Source: Swingsia samuiensis
Lineage (GTDB): Bacteria; Pseudomonadota; Alphaproteobacteria; Acetobacterales; Acetobacteraceae
Reading direction: 5' to 3'
DNA length: 64,000 bases
Assembly (NCBI RefSeq): GCF_006542355.1
Contig: NZ_CP038141.1
Location: forward strand, 963,001 to 1,027,000
Shown: piece after piece, positions 16,669-26,878 of the stretch
Layout: every line of letters begins with the position of its first letter
Numbering within the stretch: the stretch's first letter is position 1
The notes under the pieces: generated by a model
The model's database searches: none
What the model saw: the letters and a program-made list of their open reading frames with translations, nothing else
Told to the model about the DNA's origin: nothing
Position numbers and translations under genes: made by a program

Positions 16669-17472
16669 CTAACCTTTTGATTTTTCTATGTTTCTTTTGG
16701 TGAGTTCTTCTGCAAGAGCAATATAGGCTGTTGCTCCAGTAGATCGTGGATCATAGTTTAAAACAGGACTACCATGGCTTTGAGCCTCAGAAATCCGGAT
16801 ATTTCTAGGGATAAGAGTACTGAAGACCTGATCACCAAAAAAGCCACGAGCATCTTGAGCAACAAGTTCTGAAAGATTGTTCCGCCTATCATACATAGTC
16901 AAGACAATTCCTTCGAGATGAAGGTCTGCATTAAAAGCGCGTCGAACCCGGTCAATCGTTTTAACGAGTTGGCTGATGCCTTCGAGAGCAAAGAATTCAC
17001 ATTGCAGAGGAACGAGAACGCTATCTGCGGCAACGAGAGCGTTTAAGGTCAATAGGCCAAGGCTCGGAGGGCAGTCGATTAGAATAATATCGTATTCGCC
17101 CTCTAATGCTCGAAGAGCGTCTCTTAGACGGTACTCTCTTCGTTCGTCTGTAATCATTTCCAGTTCAGCACCAGCTAATTCATTATTAGCAGTGATGATG
17201 GATAAATTATCAAACTCTGTCTCAGTCGCGAGAGATTGAGGTTCAGCTTCCTGCATTAAAGCGGTATATGTACCAATATTACGCTGATCATATTCAATAC
17301 CAAGGCCTGTGGATGCATTTCCTTGAGGATCTAAATCAACAAGAAGAACACGTTGTTTTAGGGCCAGCGCAGCAGCAAGATTAATGGTAGTTGTCGTTTT
17401 TCCAACGCCACCCTTTTGGTTTGTGATTGCAATAATTCGTGTAGTGGAGAGGGGAGCAGTATTAGACGACAC
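16669..17472 (-). CDS. parA: chromosome-partitioning ATPase ParA
   Basis: A Walker-type ATPase with the deviant Walker A KGGVGKTTTTINLA, DLDPQGNASTGLG, and Walker B DIILIDCPPSLGLLT. ATP-bound ParA binds DNA non-specifically and pulls the ParB-parS complex. GTG at 17472 is chosen, giving about 267 residues beginning [18 protein letters not shown]; it overlaps the rsmG end by 11 nt. A longer start at 17505 inside rsmG is possible. It is the middle of the rsmG-parA-parB run and likely co-transcribed with mnmG. Confidence 0.95.
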   Translation of the reverse strand: MSSNTAPLSTTRIIAITNQKGGVGKTTTTINLAAALALKQRVLLVDLDPQGNASTGLGIEYDQRNIGTYTALMQEAEPQSLATETEFDNLSIITANNELAGAELEMITDERREYRLRDALRALEGEYDIILIDCPPSLGLLTLNALVAADSVLVPLQCEFFALEGISQLVKTIDRVRRAFNADLHLEGIVLTMYDRRNNLSELVAQDARGFFGDQVFSTLIPRNIRISEAQSHGSPVLNYDPRSTGATAYIALAEELTKRNIEKSKG

Positions 17473-18046
17473 GCGTAAAATCACTAACCTTAATAATGGA
17501 ACCACCAGAGCCTGTGCGGCTAGGAAGAATTGTAGATGTCATGTGCCAGTTATTTCTGGCGTCGGTCAACTCATCTTGTGCCTTTACCCCCTTTAAAAAC
17601 AAACAAAATCCATTTTTTTTCACTAGAGGCTCTGCCCAGAAAAGAAGCTTATCGAGAGGGGCTAGGGCGCGCGCTGTAATAATATCAGCTTCAGGAAGAG
17701 AGGCAGTTTCGATTCTTTTTGGGACAACGGTTACTTTCACTTCACAAAGACGCGCAGCTTCACGCAGGAAAGCGCATTTACGTTGATCTGATTCAACCAA
17801 TGTTACCGGGTTTTTTGTCGCTATAGCAAGAATAAGCCCCGGGAAACCACCGCCAGAACCTAAGTCTGTTATTGTTGCACCCTCTGGAATAAGATCAGAA
17901 AGTTGGAAACTGTCTTCAATATGACGAGTCCATAGATGCTCCATATCTTTTGGACTAATCAAATTGATTTTAGTGTTCCACTCTTGGATAAGTGTAGAAA
18001 AAATTTCTAGCTTTTCCTGTGTTTCACGTGAAACAGATTTCATCAT
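17462..18046 (-). CDS. rsmG: 16S rRNA (guanine527-N7)-methyltransferase RsmG
   Basis: RsmG (GidB) methylates G527 of 16S rRNA using SAM. The 194-residue protein has [17 protein letters not shown], the SAM-binding [17 protein letters not shown] and VTARALAPL-like [13 protein letters not shown]. The N-terminus [13 protein letters not shown] is encoded through a perfect parS site, which explains the VSRET sequence seen in many alphaproteobacterial RsmG proteins. Its ATG overlaps the mnmG stop by 4 nt, so the two are coupled; parA follows. Confidence 0.95.
   Translation of the reverse strand: MMKSVSRETQEKLEIFSTLIQEWNTKINLISPKDMEHLWTRHIEDSFQLSDLIPEGATITDLGSGGGFPGLILAIATKNPVTLVESDQRKCAFLREAARLCEVKVTVVPKRIETASLPEADIITARALAPLDKLLFWAEPLVKKNGFCLFLKGVKAQDELTDARNNWHMTSTILPSRTGSGGSIIKVSDFTRVV
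18020..18035. other. parS: parS site (perfect)
   Basis: TGTTTCACGTGAAACA, the exact 16-bp ParB-binding palindrome, lies within the first codons of rsmG. It is about 12 kb from the proposed oriC and beside parAB, as expected for a centromere site. Confidence 0.93.
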
Positions 18047-19896
18047 AAGGTTCTCACGTGTGCAAGTAAGGCAACTAGCGCGGCCGGTGTGACACCACGT
18101 ACACGCTGAGCTGCAGCAAAGCTTGGTGGCTTTGCTTGAGCTAGACGCTCGCGCATTTCACTGCTTAGACCTCCAATGGAGGCATAGTCCAAATTGGCAG
18201 GGATTGTAATCGCCGTTTCAGAGGCGAGTTGTTTAATCTCTCTGTTTTGACGGTTTAAATAGCCGCCATATCGTGCTTCTGTCTCAACATGACGTCGAAC
18301 ACGCAGAGGAAGCTCTCCAAACCAAGGCGCTAACGCGCTGATTTGTGAGTGATCTCCATTGCTGGCCAGAACGTCCATAATACTGCGTCTGCGCCCATCG
18401 AGAGAAACTTCGAACCCAACATCCCGAAGTTTTTGTGGAAGAAATGTTGTTGTAGCCGAGCGATCAAGGGCAGCATCAATTTCAGCTTTTAGCAGATTGA
18501 ATGAAGTTGCCCGCTCTGAAAGAACACATCCTGCATCAATGCCTTTCGGCGTTAAACGTAAATCACCATTATCTGCGCGCAGACTGAGGCGGTACTCTGC
18601 TCGGGAGGTAAACATGCGGTAAGGCTCACTAATACCATGCAGAGTGAGGTCATCAATCATGACGCCAATATAAGCCTCACTTCTATCAAGAATAAGAGGT
18701 GCATTGCCTGCAGTAGATCGAGCAGCATTTAATCCTGCGACTAAACCTTGTGCACCAGCTTCTTCGTATCCTGTTGTTCCGTTTATTTGCCCGGCAAGAT
18801 AAAGACCGGGTAATTTGCGGAGTTCTAAAGAGGGGAGTAGCTCTCTTGGATCAACATAATCATATTCTACAGCATAGCCAGCTGTAACAATACGTGCATG
18901 TTCTAAGCCCGGCATAGAAGCAATCATGGCTTTTTGAACGTCGAGAGGTAAGCTTGTGCTAATGCCGTTAGGGTAAATTAAATCACTTCCTGGATTTCCC
19001 GGAAGAGCTTCTGGCTCCAAGAAAATCTGGTGAGATTTTCGGTCTGCAAACCTTACAATTTTATCTTCAATTGAAGGGCAGTAGCGTGGGCCGCGCCCAG
19101 CGATAGATCCACCATACATGGCAGAAAGATGGAGATTATCGTTGATGATGTGATGTGTTTCTTCGGTGGTATGCGTAACACGACACGATATTTGTTTGTT
19201 TTGGATATTTGCGGTCAAAGGGCTGAAGGGTTCAGGATGTGTATCCCCACGGTCTTCAGGAAGATTTTCCCAATCGAGACTGTCTTTTGCTAATCGCGGT
19301 GGCGTTCCTGTTTTGAGGCGACCCATTTGAAGATGACGTGCTTCAAGACGTTCCCCGAGTTTTGTAGACGGTTGATCTCCTATCCGTCCGGCTTTCTCTT
19401 GTTGATGACCAAAATGGATAACTCCTCGCAGGAACGTACCTGTCGTTAAGACAACAGCACCTGATCGGAATGTTTGACCATCTTCGCAAATAACACCACA
19501 CACGCGCCCATCTTCTTCAATGAGATCACCCGCAGCGCCGGCTTTAATCGTAAGGTTTTTGGTTTCGGCAAGAAGGTTTTGTATTGCTGCTTTATATAAA
19601 GACCGATCGGCTTGGCAACGGGGACCATGAACAGCTGGGCCTTTAGATCGATTAAGAAGCTTAAAGTGAATTCCTGCTTGATCCGCAGCTTTCCCCATTA
19701 GTCCATCTAAGGCATCAATCTCACGCACTAAATGCCCTTTTCCAATCCCCCCGATGGCAGGATTACAGGACATAACTCCGATGGTATCGAGTTTATGTGT
19801 GAGTAATAATGTTTTTGCTCCAAAGCGTGCGGAGGCCGCAGCTGCTTCTGCCCCGGCATGGCCGCCCCCGATGACAATGACATCAAAATCGATCAA
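18043..19896 (-). CDS. mnmG: tRNA uridine-34 5-carboxymethylaminomethyl enzyme MnmG
   Basis: MnmG (GidA) is an FAD protein that, with MnmE, installs (carboxymethyl)aminomethyl groups on U34 of certain tRNAs. The 617-residue product starts with the FAD motif [19 protein letters not shown], then has [20 protein letters not shown] with the catalytic Cys, [21 protein letters not shown] (second Cys region lies in ISCRV and YCPSIEDK), and the Cys-free C-terminal MnmE/tRNA domain. Length is typical. It sits 3 bp after mnmE and overlaps rsmG by 4 nt, forming the mnmE-mnmG-rsmG-parA-parB block. Confidence 0.96.
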   Translation of the reverse strand: MIDFDVIVIGGGHAGAEAAAASARFGAKTLLLTHKLDTIGVMSCNPAIGGIGKGHLVREIDALDGLMGKAADQAGIHFKLLNRSKGPAVHGPRCQADRSLYKAAIQNLLAETKNLTIKAGAAGDLIEEDGRVCGVICEDGQTFRSGAVVLTTGTFLRGVIHFGHQQEKAGRIGDQPSTKLGERLEARHLQMGRLKTGTPPRLAKDSLDWENLPEDRGDTHPEPFSPLTANIQNKQISCRVTHTTEETHHIINDNLHLSAMYGGSIAGRGPRYCPSIEDKIVRFADRKSHQIFLEPEALPGNPGSDLIYPNGISTSLPLDVQKAMIASMPGLEHARIVTAGYAVEYDYVDPRELLPSLELRKLPGLYLAGQINGTTGYEEAGAQGLVAGLNAARSTAGNAPLILDRSEAYIGVMIDDLTLHGISEPYRMFTSRAEYRLSLRADNGDLRLTPKGIDAGCVLSERATSFNLLKAEIDAALDRSATTTFLPQKLRDVGFEVSLDGRRRSIMDVLASNGDHSQISALAPWFGELPLRVRRHVETEARYGGYLNRQNREIKQLASETAITIPANLDYASIGGLSSEMRERLAQAKPPSFAAAQRVRGVTPAALVALLAHVRTL

Positions 19897-19899
19897 AGT

Positions 19900-21189
19900 T
19901 TATTTCCCGATACAAAACTGCCCGAAAATAGCATCGAGCAAAGATTCAACATCAACATGACCTGTTAGGCGACCTAAAGCATGCATAGATAAACGCAGTT
20001 CTTCGCCTCGTAGTTCTGGCCAAGTGGCTTTTTGAGCACGTTCTAAATGGACCACTGATTCTTGGATACCAGCACGGTGTCGGGCGCGGGTAAGAGGAGG
20101 GGTGCCGGATCCTGCCATAAGAGAGGAGATTTTTTCTTTGAGGAGATTACGTAACTCTTTTAAACCGAGGCCTGTTTCTGTGCTGATGCCTAACATATTT
20201 TCAGGGGCAGGTGAAAGATCGATTTTTGTTCTGATCGCTACTTCTTCGCTGGATAGGGAGGTTAGTTCTTCATCCGGTCCAATGAGATGGAGAACAATAT
20301 CGGCTTGTTTCACGTGAAACAACGCACGACGAATTCCTTCAGCCTCGATTTCATCTTCTGTTTCACGTAGGCCGGCGGTATCAATGAGGCGTACACGAAC
20401 ACCCTCTAACACCCAATCGACAGCAATAGCATCGCGCGTTGTTCCTGCACGATGCGTAACAATAGCAGCATCGTAACCAGAAAGAGAGTTCAAAAGGCTT
20501 GATTTTCCGACATTGGGAGAGCCTGCAATGACGACAGTTAAACCTTGCCGCATGAGTTCTCCGCGTTGATCCGTAAGATGTTCAGACATTTCATGATGTA
20601 ACGCATCAATCTCAGCACGGAGGGCATCTTCAACTTCTGGAGGTAAATCTTCGTCAGGGAAATCAATTAAAGCTTCTTGGTTTGCTAAAACTAAACGCAA
20701 ACGTTCTGCCCAACTATTGTATAAATTGCTGAGGGCGCCATTGGCTTGTTCGAGAGCTTGTTTGCGCTGACTTTCTGTTTCAGAATCAACTAAATCTGCA
20801 ATGGCTTCGGCTTGTATAAGGTCCATGCGTCCTTTTTGAACAGCACGTTTGGTGAACTCTCCTGGTTCTGCAGGACGAGCGCCCAAGTCTGTTAAGGCAT
20901 CCGCAACACGCGCAATGATAGCGGGGCCTGCATGAAGATGAAGTTCAAATCCATCCTCGCCTGTATAGGAATTGGGGCCAGGGAGCCATAAAACAACAGC
21001 ATGATCAAGAACTTCATCGTGATGGATTATTTTTTTTAAACTTGCGCGTTTTGGGGTGAGTGATCCGCGAATAAGAGTTTTAAGAATTTGCCCACTTTCG
21101 GCGCCACTTACACGGATAATAGCAATTGCTGCCCGGCCTGCTCCCGTAGCAAGAGCGAAGATAGTTTGAGATGAAGATGCTGTGATCAT
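19900..21189 (-). CDS. mnmE: tRNA modification GTPase MnmE
   Basis: MnmE (TrmE) is the GTPase and folate-binding partner of MnmG. The product of about 429 residues has the N-terminal [21 protein letters not shown], the [15 protein letters not shown] motif, a G domain with [14 protein letters not shown] (G1), DTAGLRE (G3) and a C-terminal FCIGK (CxGK) catalytic Cys. ATG 21189 is chosen because the conserved sequence begins there; the frame runs to 21306 but the extra residues are unlike the family. A perfect parS lies inside the gene. The gene heads the segregation/modification block. Confidence 0.95.
   Translation of the reverse strand: MITASSSQTIFALATGAGRAAIAIIRVSGAESGQILKTLIRGSLTPKRASLKKIIHHDEVLDHAVVLWLPGPNSYTGEDGFELHLHAGPAIIARVADALTDLGARPAEPGEFTKRAVQKGRMDLIQAEAIADLVDSETESQRKQALEQANGALSNLYNSWAERLRLVLANQEALIDFPDEDLPPEVEDALRAEIDALHHEMSEHLTDQRGELMRQGLTVVIAGSPNVGKSSLLNSLSGYDAAIVTHRAGTTRDAIAVDWVLEGVRVRLIDTAGLRETEDEIEAEGIRRALFHVKQADIVLHLIGPDEELTSLSSEEVAIRTKIDLSPAPENMLGISTETGLGLKELRNLLKEKISSLMAGSGTPPLTRARHRAGIQESVVHLERAQKATWPELRGEELRLSMHALGRLTGHVDVESLLDAIFGQFCIGK
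20306..20321. other. parS: parS site (perfect), inside mnmE
   Basis: TGTTTCACGTGAAACA lies within mnmE, where it encodes FHVKQ on the complement. A half-site TGTTTCACGT follows at about 20359-20368. It is 2.3 kb from the copy in rsmG. Confidence 0.92.
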
Positions 21190-21297
21190 GTGTCTTTTAT
21201 TTACAGGATGAGATTTGAAAGAATCTTGAGGAGGTGAAAGCAGATATATGCTAGGATTATTATAGAGTAATTTAAGAAAATATAAGGCTAAACTTCG

Positions 21298-21750
21298 ATG
21301 CCCCAATTATCATTCCATTCCCCACTTGGGGCTTTAACTGTTAGCGAAGAAGATGGAAAGATTGTTGCCCTGGACTGGGGGTGGGGGCGTGATCAGGAAG
21401 AGACACCGCTTTTGATAGCGGTACGGGATGTTCTGGAAAAATATTTTGATGGTAAGGAAGTTGATTTTTCGCAGTTACTCTTTGCCCCTTTTGGAACACC
21501 CTATAGAGAGAAAATTTGGGACGCTCTTTTGAAGATCCCTTATGGGGAGACGCGAACATATCAAGAGATTGCAAAGCAAGTTGGTGGGTCTGCTCGTTCT
21601 GTTGGAGGAGCTGTTGGTGCTAATCCTATCCCGATATTAATTCCCTGCCATCGTGTTGTTGGGAAGCAAGGGTTGGGAGGATATTCTGGATTAAACGGGA
21701 TTGTTGATAAGCAATATTTATTGACTCTTGAAAGAGGCGATAAAGAATAA
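21298..21750 (+). CDS. ogt: methylated-DNA--[protein]-cysteine S-methyltransferase
   Basis: A 150-residue suicide repair protein that transfers O6-methyl groups from guanine (or O4-methyl from thymine) to its own Cys. Signature motifs: [20 protein letters not shown] (helix-turn-helix with Arg finger), [12 protein letters not shown] and the active-site IPCHRVVG with Cys in PCHRV. There is no Ada N-terminal domain, so it is Ogt-like. It is divergent from mnmE and convergent with rho, with a shared hairpin between. Confidence 0.93.
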   Translation: MPQLSFHSPLGALTVSEEDGKIVALDWGWGRDQEETPLLIAVRDVLEKYFDGKEVDFSQLLFAPFGTPYREKIWDALLKIPYGETRTYQEIAKQVGGSARSVGGAVGANPIPILIPCHRVVGKQGLGGYSGLNGIVDKQYLLTLERGDKE

Positions 21751-21751
21751 A

Positions 21752-21774
21752 AAAGAGGGAGGTTACCCTCCCTC
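21752..21774 (-). terminator. intrinsic terminator of rho (also serves ogt side)
   Basis: GAGGGAGG and CCTCCCTC (21755-21774) form a perfect 8-bp stem with a 4-nt loop. On the minus strand it is followed by six T's, so it terminates the rho transcript; on the plus strand there is no T run, so action on ogt is weaker. Confidence 0.8.
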
Positions 21775-21782
21775 ACGGTGCT

Positions 21783-23075
21783 CTAGTTATTCATTGCTTC
21801 AAAGAAATCTTGGTTGGATTTGCTGTATTTGAGCTTATCCAATAAGAAATCCATCGCATCCATTGGACCCATTGGAGCAAGAATACGGCGGAGAACCCAC
21901 ATTTTTGATAGTTCTGCACGGTCAACAAGAAGTTCTTCTTTTCGTGTACCAGACTTGGTGATGTCAATTGCAGGGAAGGTACGCTTATCGGAGAGCTTCC
22001 GGTCAAGGATAAGTTCCGCGTTACCTGTACCTTTGAACTCTTCAAAGATCACTTCATCCATGCGAGAGCCCGTATCGATCAACGCTGTCGCTATAATGGT
22101 GAGTGAGCCACCCTCTTCAATATTACGAGCGGCACCAAAGAAGCGTTTTGGGCGTTGAAGAGCGTTGGCATCCACACCACCTGTTAAAACTTTTCCAGAT
22201 GATGGAACAACCGTGTTATAGGCACGGGCCAGACGTGTGATGGAGTCAAGCAGGATGACAACATCGCGTTTATGTTCAACGAGACGCTTCGCTTTTTCAA
22301 GCACCATTTCCGTGACTTGAACGTGGCGTGTTGCTGGCTCATCAAAGGTTGAAGAAACAACTTCACCACGTACGGAACGAGCCATATCCGTAACTTCTTC
22401 TGGGCGCTCATCAATGAGAAGAACGATCAGAAAAACATCTGGGTGATTGGCAGAAATGGATGCTGCGATGCTTTGCAGCATTACCGTTTTACCCGTGCGG
22501 GGAGGAGCTACGATAAGAGCACGCTGTCCCATACCAACAGGTGTTACAAGGTCGATAACACGAGATGTAAAGTCGCGTTGGTCTTTCTTGCCTTTTCCTT
22601 TTGGCTCAGCAGGTTGTTCTGCTTGTTCAACCTCCATTTTGAGGCGACGTTCAGGGTAAAGAGGGGTTAGGTTGTCAAAATTAATACGTGTTTTGACGAC
22701 TTCAGGGTCTTCAAAATTAATAGAATTAACTTTTAAAAGAGAAAAATAACGTTCTCCATCGCGAGGAGCACGAATTTGACCTTCTACGGTATCACCTGGA
22801 CGTAATCCAAACCGGCGAACCTGTGTGGGAGAGATATAAATATCATCTGGACCAGGAAGGTAATTCGCTTCGGGGCTTCGTAAAAAACCAAATCCATCAG
22901 GAAGGATTTCGAGAGTTCCCTCGCCATAAATGGCCTGATCGCGGTCTGCGAGAGTTTTAAGAATGGCGAACATAATGTCCTGCTTGCGCATGGACGAAAC
23001 ATTCTCAATCTCCAGTTCTTCAGCATAAGCAAGAAGATCAGCGGGAGATTTCTTTTTCAATTCGGCGAGATGCAT
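21783..23075 (-). CDS. rho: transcription termination factor Rho
   Basis: Rho is a hexameric RNA-dependent ATPase that ends transcription of untranslated RNA. The 430-residue protein has the N-terminal domain ([20 protein letters not shown]), the RNA-binding cold-shock-like region [19 protein letters not shown], Walker [13 protein letters not shown], Walker [17 protein letters not shown] and the R-loop [12 protein letters not shown]. Length is normal. It is preceded by a 257-bp non-coding leader, consistent with known autogenous control of rho in other bacteria. It lies between the GMC dehydrogenase pair and ogt. Confidence 0.97.
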   Translation of the reverse strand: MHLAELKKKSPADLLAYAEELEIENVSSMRKQDIMFAILKTLADRDQAIYGEGTLEILPDGFGFLRSPEANYLPGPDDIYISPTQVRRFGLRPGDTVEGQIRAPRDGERYFSLLKVNSINFEDPEVVKTRINFDNLTPLYPERRLKMEVEQAEQPAEPKGKGKKDQRDFTSRVIDLVTPVGMGQRALIVAPPRTGKTVMLQSIAASISANHPDVFLIVLLIDERPEEVTDMARSVRGEVVSSTFDEPATRHVQVTEMVLEKAKRLVEHKRDVVILLDSITRLARAYNTVVPSSGKVLTGGVDANALQRPKRFFGAARNIEEGGSLTIIATALIDTGSRMDEVIFEEFKGTGNAELILDRKLSDKRTFPAIDITKSGTRKEELLVDRAELSKMWVLRRILAPMGPMDAMDFLLDKLKYSKSNQDFFEAMNN

Positions 23076-23332
23076 GAAAGTCGCGCTTTAATATTGCCTA
23101 TGAGGCAGAGCTGAAAAGGGAAGGATGTGTGTCTGTCTAAAAGGTATGGTCTAATCTAATAAAAAGATTTTGGTGCGTAAAAGCCATTTGAATGACTTAA
23201 AAACACAACAGACAGACAACATCCGGTTAGGAAGATTGTATTAGCTGAGGTGGTAGCTAATGGTTGCACTGGTTAGACATGGATGCGCAATATGTCAAGT
23301 GAAATGGCGGCTAACCGTCATTTTGATATACG
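23076..23332 (-). promoter_or_regulatory. rho leader with candidate promoter
   Basis: This 257-bp gap between the GMC gene end and rho holds no ORF I can support. On the minus strand TTGACA (23293-23298) and TAACCA (23270-23275) are separated by 17 nt; the -35 is perfect and the -10 is poor. Transcripts would have a leader of about 190 nt before the rho start. Confidence 0.35.
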
Positions 23333-24862
23333 TCAACCTTTCAGAATGGCATCTGCTGTTCTTAAGGACAGAGCCATGATTGTTAACGCAGGGTTGGCTG
23401 CTGTTGCGCTGGGGAAGGTTGAATGATCGCTGATCCACAAATTATCAATGTCAAAACTCTTGCCATAGGGATCAACAACATTTTGGGATCCATCTGCCCC
23501 CATGCGGCAGGTACCGCTCATATGAGCCGCTCGATCAACGACACGGATTTCTTGAGCTCCTGCGGATTGCCAAATGTGAGAAAGTAATTTGGCTGCATGA
23601 TTATGCATGGCGTGTTCATTGGGGCCATAAGAGTGTTCAATCAACGGTTTGGGAATTCCAAAGGTATCTTTTTCTTCTGAGAGTGTAACGCGGTTTTTGG
23701 CGCTAGGAAGGCATTCTCCGTTAATACCAATTCCGGCACTACGATTGTAATTGAGAAGCGTTTTAGCCAGTTCGTTTCCTTTTTGATTTGTGCCTCGTGC
23801 GAGGTTGGTGGCCCATGTTATGGGCATAGCCCCCAAAGATTGAATAAGGTAACCGCCTACAAAGTCAGCATCCTTAGGGCGGACCATATCTTCTGTAATG
23901 GTTAGAGACGGGTAGCCACGGTTCGGTCTCATATCATCATCAAAAACGCCCCATACCTGCGTGGAAACATGGGTCATATAGTTTTTACCAACTTGGCCGG
24001 AGCTATTGGCAATATCGTTATGTAAAAGCAAGCGAGGTGTCTCGACGGCTCCTGCTGATAGGACAAGATGTGCGCAATTTTGACGATAATCCTTTCCGTC
24101 TTTGCGATAAACGACGCTACTCACACGCCCTTGCGTGTCACGTTCAATTGTATGCACAAAACAATTTGGACGGAGTTCTGCTTCATGGGCTACGGCGTAA
24201 GGGAGCCATGTATTATCTGCACCTGATTTAGCGCTGTTTCGACATCCTTGATGGCAAGCGCCACAATTAACGCACGCATTCCTTGTGCCAAAATGAGGTT
24301 GTTGAATGGTCTTGGTAATAAGGGCCGCTGGGCCATCAGCATGGCGAAGGCCCAGCGCATCACATCCTTCTCTCATTTTCAAAGCAGCTGAATTGGCGGG
24401 AGGAGGTGGATAAGCGTAACGACGCTGTTCGTCCCACGGATAATGAGAGGGGCCGGATACACCAATGAAATGTTCAACCTGTTCGATATAGGGGAGAAGC
24501 GTTTCCATCCCAAAAGGCCAATCCACACCTTTTCCGGTTTCACGGTGAAGGAAGAAATCTCTTGGATCTATCCGAGGCATGAAAGCACCGTAATGCAGCA
24601 AAGACCCACCAATACCTGTGCCACTGTTATTCCCGCCAAAGGCTTGTGGGTTTTCGCCGCCTGAAAGACGTTCATTTAGCCAGTAGAGTTCACGTGCTGC
24701 GATTTCGTCAGGCGTATGGTTGGAGGCAGAGAAAAGAGGACCAGCTTCCAGAACAACAACAGTCTTACCGTGCTGTGCGAGTTTTGCGGCAAGGGGAGCA
24801 CCTCCTGCGCCACTACCAATAACAACGACATCAACCACATCTTGATTGGAATAAGTTTTCAT
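23333..24862 (-). CDS. GMC family FAD oxidoreductase, gluconate-2-dehydrogenase-like large subunit
   Basis: A flavoprotein of 509 residues. VVVIGSGAGGAPLAAKLAQ (residues about 12-30) binds FAD and the C-terminus has HMSGTCRMGADGSQNVVDP and the GMC signature SATAANPALTIMALSLRTAD. A four-cysteine cluster C197-x2-C200-x2-C203-x3-C207 (NACVNCGACHQGC) suggests an iron-sulfur centre, as in FAD-dependent sugar and alcohol dehydrogenases. There is no signal peptide. It overlaps the downstream-encoded start with the subunit-3-like gene just upstream by 4 nt, giving a two-gene unit; the usual cytochrome c subunit is missing here. The substrate (gluconate, fructose, sorbitol or other) cannot be read. 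Confidence 0.85.
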   Translation of the reverse strand: MKTYSNQDVVDVVVIGSGAGGAPLAAKLAQHGKTVVVLEAGPLFSASNHTPDEIAARELYWLNERLSGGENPQAFGGNNSGTGIGGSLLHYGAFMPRIDPRDFFLHRETGKGVDWPFGMETLLPYIEQVEHFIGVSGPSHYPWDEQRRYAYPPPPANSAALKMREGCDALGLRHADGPAALITKTIQQPHFGTRNACVNCGACHQGCRNSAKSGADNTWLPYAVAHEAELRPNCFVHTIERDTQGRVSSVVYRKDGKDYRQNCAHLVLSAGAVETPRLLLHNDIANSSGQVGKNYMTHVSTQVWGVFDDDMRPNRGYPSLTITEDMVRPKDADFVGGYLIQSLGAMPITWATNLARGTNQKGNELAKTLLNYNRSAGIGINGECLPSAKNRVTLSEEKDTFGIPKPLIEHSYGPNEHAMHNHAAKLLSHIWQSAGAQEIRVVDRAAHMSGTCRMGADGSQNVVDPYGKSFDIDNLWISDHSTFPSATAANPALTIMALSLRTADAILKG

Positions 24863-25503
24863 AAAGAAGAATTCTTTTTTGGGAGAGGGCTTTGTGGAGA
24901 AACGGGTTCAAAGGCTTCACGCGTGTTGGGTGTCACAGACACAAACCCCTGAAAAACATCATCACCTCCCGTGAGAGAAGACGATATTCCTAGAGCGTCT
25001 TGGACGTGAGCGTGAGAAAGGAAGCACTCAAGAGTTTCGGCTCTGAAGTCACTATACCATTTTTGCATTTGCTGAGCATTAAAACGGTGAGGCGCGACAA
25101 CACCGATTGTACCTGCATAGAGCTTATCAAAAAGAGAGTGTATTTCGTTAATAGAAAGGGATGCAGTGTTTTTTTTATAATTGGAGAGGCTTATGTCTTC
25201 TAGGGTTAATAAGGCCTGCTCCCATGCTTCTATGTCAGATGGAAGTTCAGCAAAGCGCCACCCATCTCGTGAGCCAGAGAGTGCTTGATCAATCTGTGCT
25301 GCTAACTCAACGAGATCATTTTTTAAAATATTTTCTTGTGGAAGGAGAGCCGGAATAATTGAGGAAAGAACAGAAAAAGCAAGAGATGAAAGATTCCGCG
25401 AGTGTAGTGGTTCAGGTGTTAAAGATCGTGTTTCAAGAATCTTTCGCGTGCGTGTGGAGATATGGTTCGATTCCATAAATGGAGGTGATATAGAGGAGGG
25501 CAT
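24859..25503 (-). CDS. gluconate 2-dehydrogenase subunit 3 family protein
   Basis: A 214-residue protein resembling the small (gamma) subunit of membrane-bound gluconate/fructose/sorbitol dehydrogenases: LSSIIPALLPQEN, a central helical region and KWYSDFRAETLECFLSHAHVQ. In studied complexes this subunit carries a Tat signal and escorts the large subunit across the membrane. Here no twin-arginine motif is evident in the N-terminus MPSSISPPFMESNHIST, so export is uncertain. The ATG is at 25503 and the stop overlaps the GMC start by 4 nt. Family match is good but weaker than for the large subunit. Confidence 0.72.
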   Translation of the reverse strand: MPSSISPPFMESNHISTRTRKILETRSLTPEPLHSRNLSSLAFSVLSSIIPALLPQENILKNDLVELAAQIDQALSGSRDGWRFAELPSDIEAWEQALLTLEDISLSNYKKNTASLSINEIHSLFDKLYAGTIGVVAPHRFNAQQMQKWYSDFRAETLECFLSHAHVQDALGISSSLTGGDDVFQGFVSVTPNTREAFEPVSPQSPLPKKNSSL

Positions 25504-25627
25504 CGTGTTTTCTTCTCTTTCCGATAATTCTACAATATAGAGTTAAGACATAGGTAATGAGTTGATTAGTTGATATGAAGCCCCCCATATCTTGGGAAAT
25601 AGTTTGTTGAAGTTTAGAGGAGAGGTC

Positions 25628-26767
25628 ATGGCGGTCGATATTCGGGTTCCTGCGCTTGGTGAAAGTTTAACGACCGCAACTGTCGCTCGTTGGTTGAAGC
25701 ATGAGGGTGATTATGTTCAACATAATGAAACGATCCTTGAGTTAGAGACGGATAAGGTAAGTGTTGAGGTTGTGGCCCCCTCAGCAGGGCAATTGGGAAA
25801 GTGTTTACCAGAGGGCACTGAAGTTGAAATAGGAGGTGTGCTGGGAGAGGTTGATGAAACCGCTCAAGCGCCGGAACCTTCCGAGGAGCTTCAACACGAA
25901 GAACCGCAGTCCTCCGAACCAGATCAAGCCACACCAAAAAAAGAGAAGAAAGAAGATGAGGAGATAGCAGCTCCTCAACCTCAAAAAGCAGTAGAGCGCG
26001 AAGATGATAAAGACATTCTTTTTGCTTCTGCAAAAAAAATGACGAGCCTCACGCGGGGAAGTGACGTGCGTGAAAAACGTGTCCCTATGTCGCGTTTAAG
26101 GCAAACGATTGCACGTAATCTAAAGGCAGCACAAAATACAGCGGCGATCCTTACAACATTTAATGAAATCGATATGTCTGCTGCTAAGCAGTTGCGAGCA
26201 GAATATAAGGAAGAGTTTGAAAAAAAACATGGCGGTGCCCGATTAGGGTTCATGTCTTTTTTTGCACGAGCTGTCATTGGAGCTTTGAGGGATTATCCTG
26301 CTTTAAACTCTCAAATAGATGGTGATGAAATTATACAAAGAGATTTTGTAAATTTAGGAATTGCCGTGGGAACAGAAAGAGGGCTAGTCGTTCCCGTCCT
26401 TCATGATGCAGACCAGATGAGTTTTGCTGAGCTTGAGCGTCGCATAGCCGATTATGGCAAACGTGCAAAAGCTGGAGCATTGAAGCTTGAGGAATTATCT
26501 CACGGAACATTCTCAATTACGAATGGGGGTATTTTTGGATCGTTGCTTTCGACCCCGATTTTAAACACTCCCCAATCCGGTATTTTGGGCATGCATGCTA
26601 TTCAAGACCGTCCTGTTGTTAAAGATGGACAGATTGTTATAAGACCGATGATGTATGTTGCCCTTTCTTACGATCATCGAATTGTGGATGGACGGGAAGC
26701 TGTTAGCTTTTTAGTGCGTATAAAGCAGTTGGTCGAAGACCCTCGCAGGTTGCTATTGGATCTTTGA
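25628..26767 (+). CDS. sucB: 2-oxoglutarate dehydrogenase E2 (dihydrolipoyl succinyltransferase)
   Basis: E2o transfers succinyl groups to CoA in the 2-oxoglutarate dehydrogenase complex. The 379-residue protein has an N-terminal lipoyl domain ([15 protein letters not shown], lipoyl Lys43), an acidic/proline-rich linker (about 80-125) and a catalytic domain from about 150 with [40 protein letters not shown] and the active-site [12 protein letters not shown]. The usual E3-binding domain (SPAxRKLAxE...GTGxxGRV) is not present between linker and catalytic core, making it shorter than most bacterial E2o. AGAGGAGAGG precedes ATG 25628. No sucA or lpd is adjacent. Confidence 0.9.
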   Translation: MAVDIRVPALGESLTTATVARWLKHEGDYVQHNETILELETDKVSVEVVAPSAGQLGKCLPEGTEVEIGGVLGEVDETAQAPEPSEELQHEEPQSSEPDQATPKKEKKEDEEIAAPQPQKAVEREDDKDILFASAKKMTSLTRGSDVREKRVPMSRLRQTIARNLKAAQNTAAILTTFNEIDMSAAKQLRAEYKEEFEKKHGGARLGFMSFFARAVIGALRDYPALNSQIDGDEIIQRDFVNLGIAVGTERGLVVPVLHDADQMSFAELERRIADYGKRAKAGALKLEELSHGTFSITNGGIFGSLLSTPILNTPQSGILGMHAIQDRPVVKDGQIVIRPMMYVALSYDHRIVDGREAVSFLVRIKQLVEDPRRLLLDL

Positions 26768-26878
26768 TTGGTAGGGTAAGAGTATAACGTTTAATCGTTA
26801 ACTATTAGCTGAACGCTGAGAAACGGTAATATGTATCCTCGCGTTCATAGTAAAGCTTTGAACCGAGGTAGTTAATTT

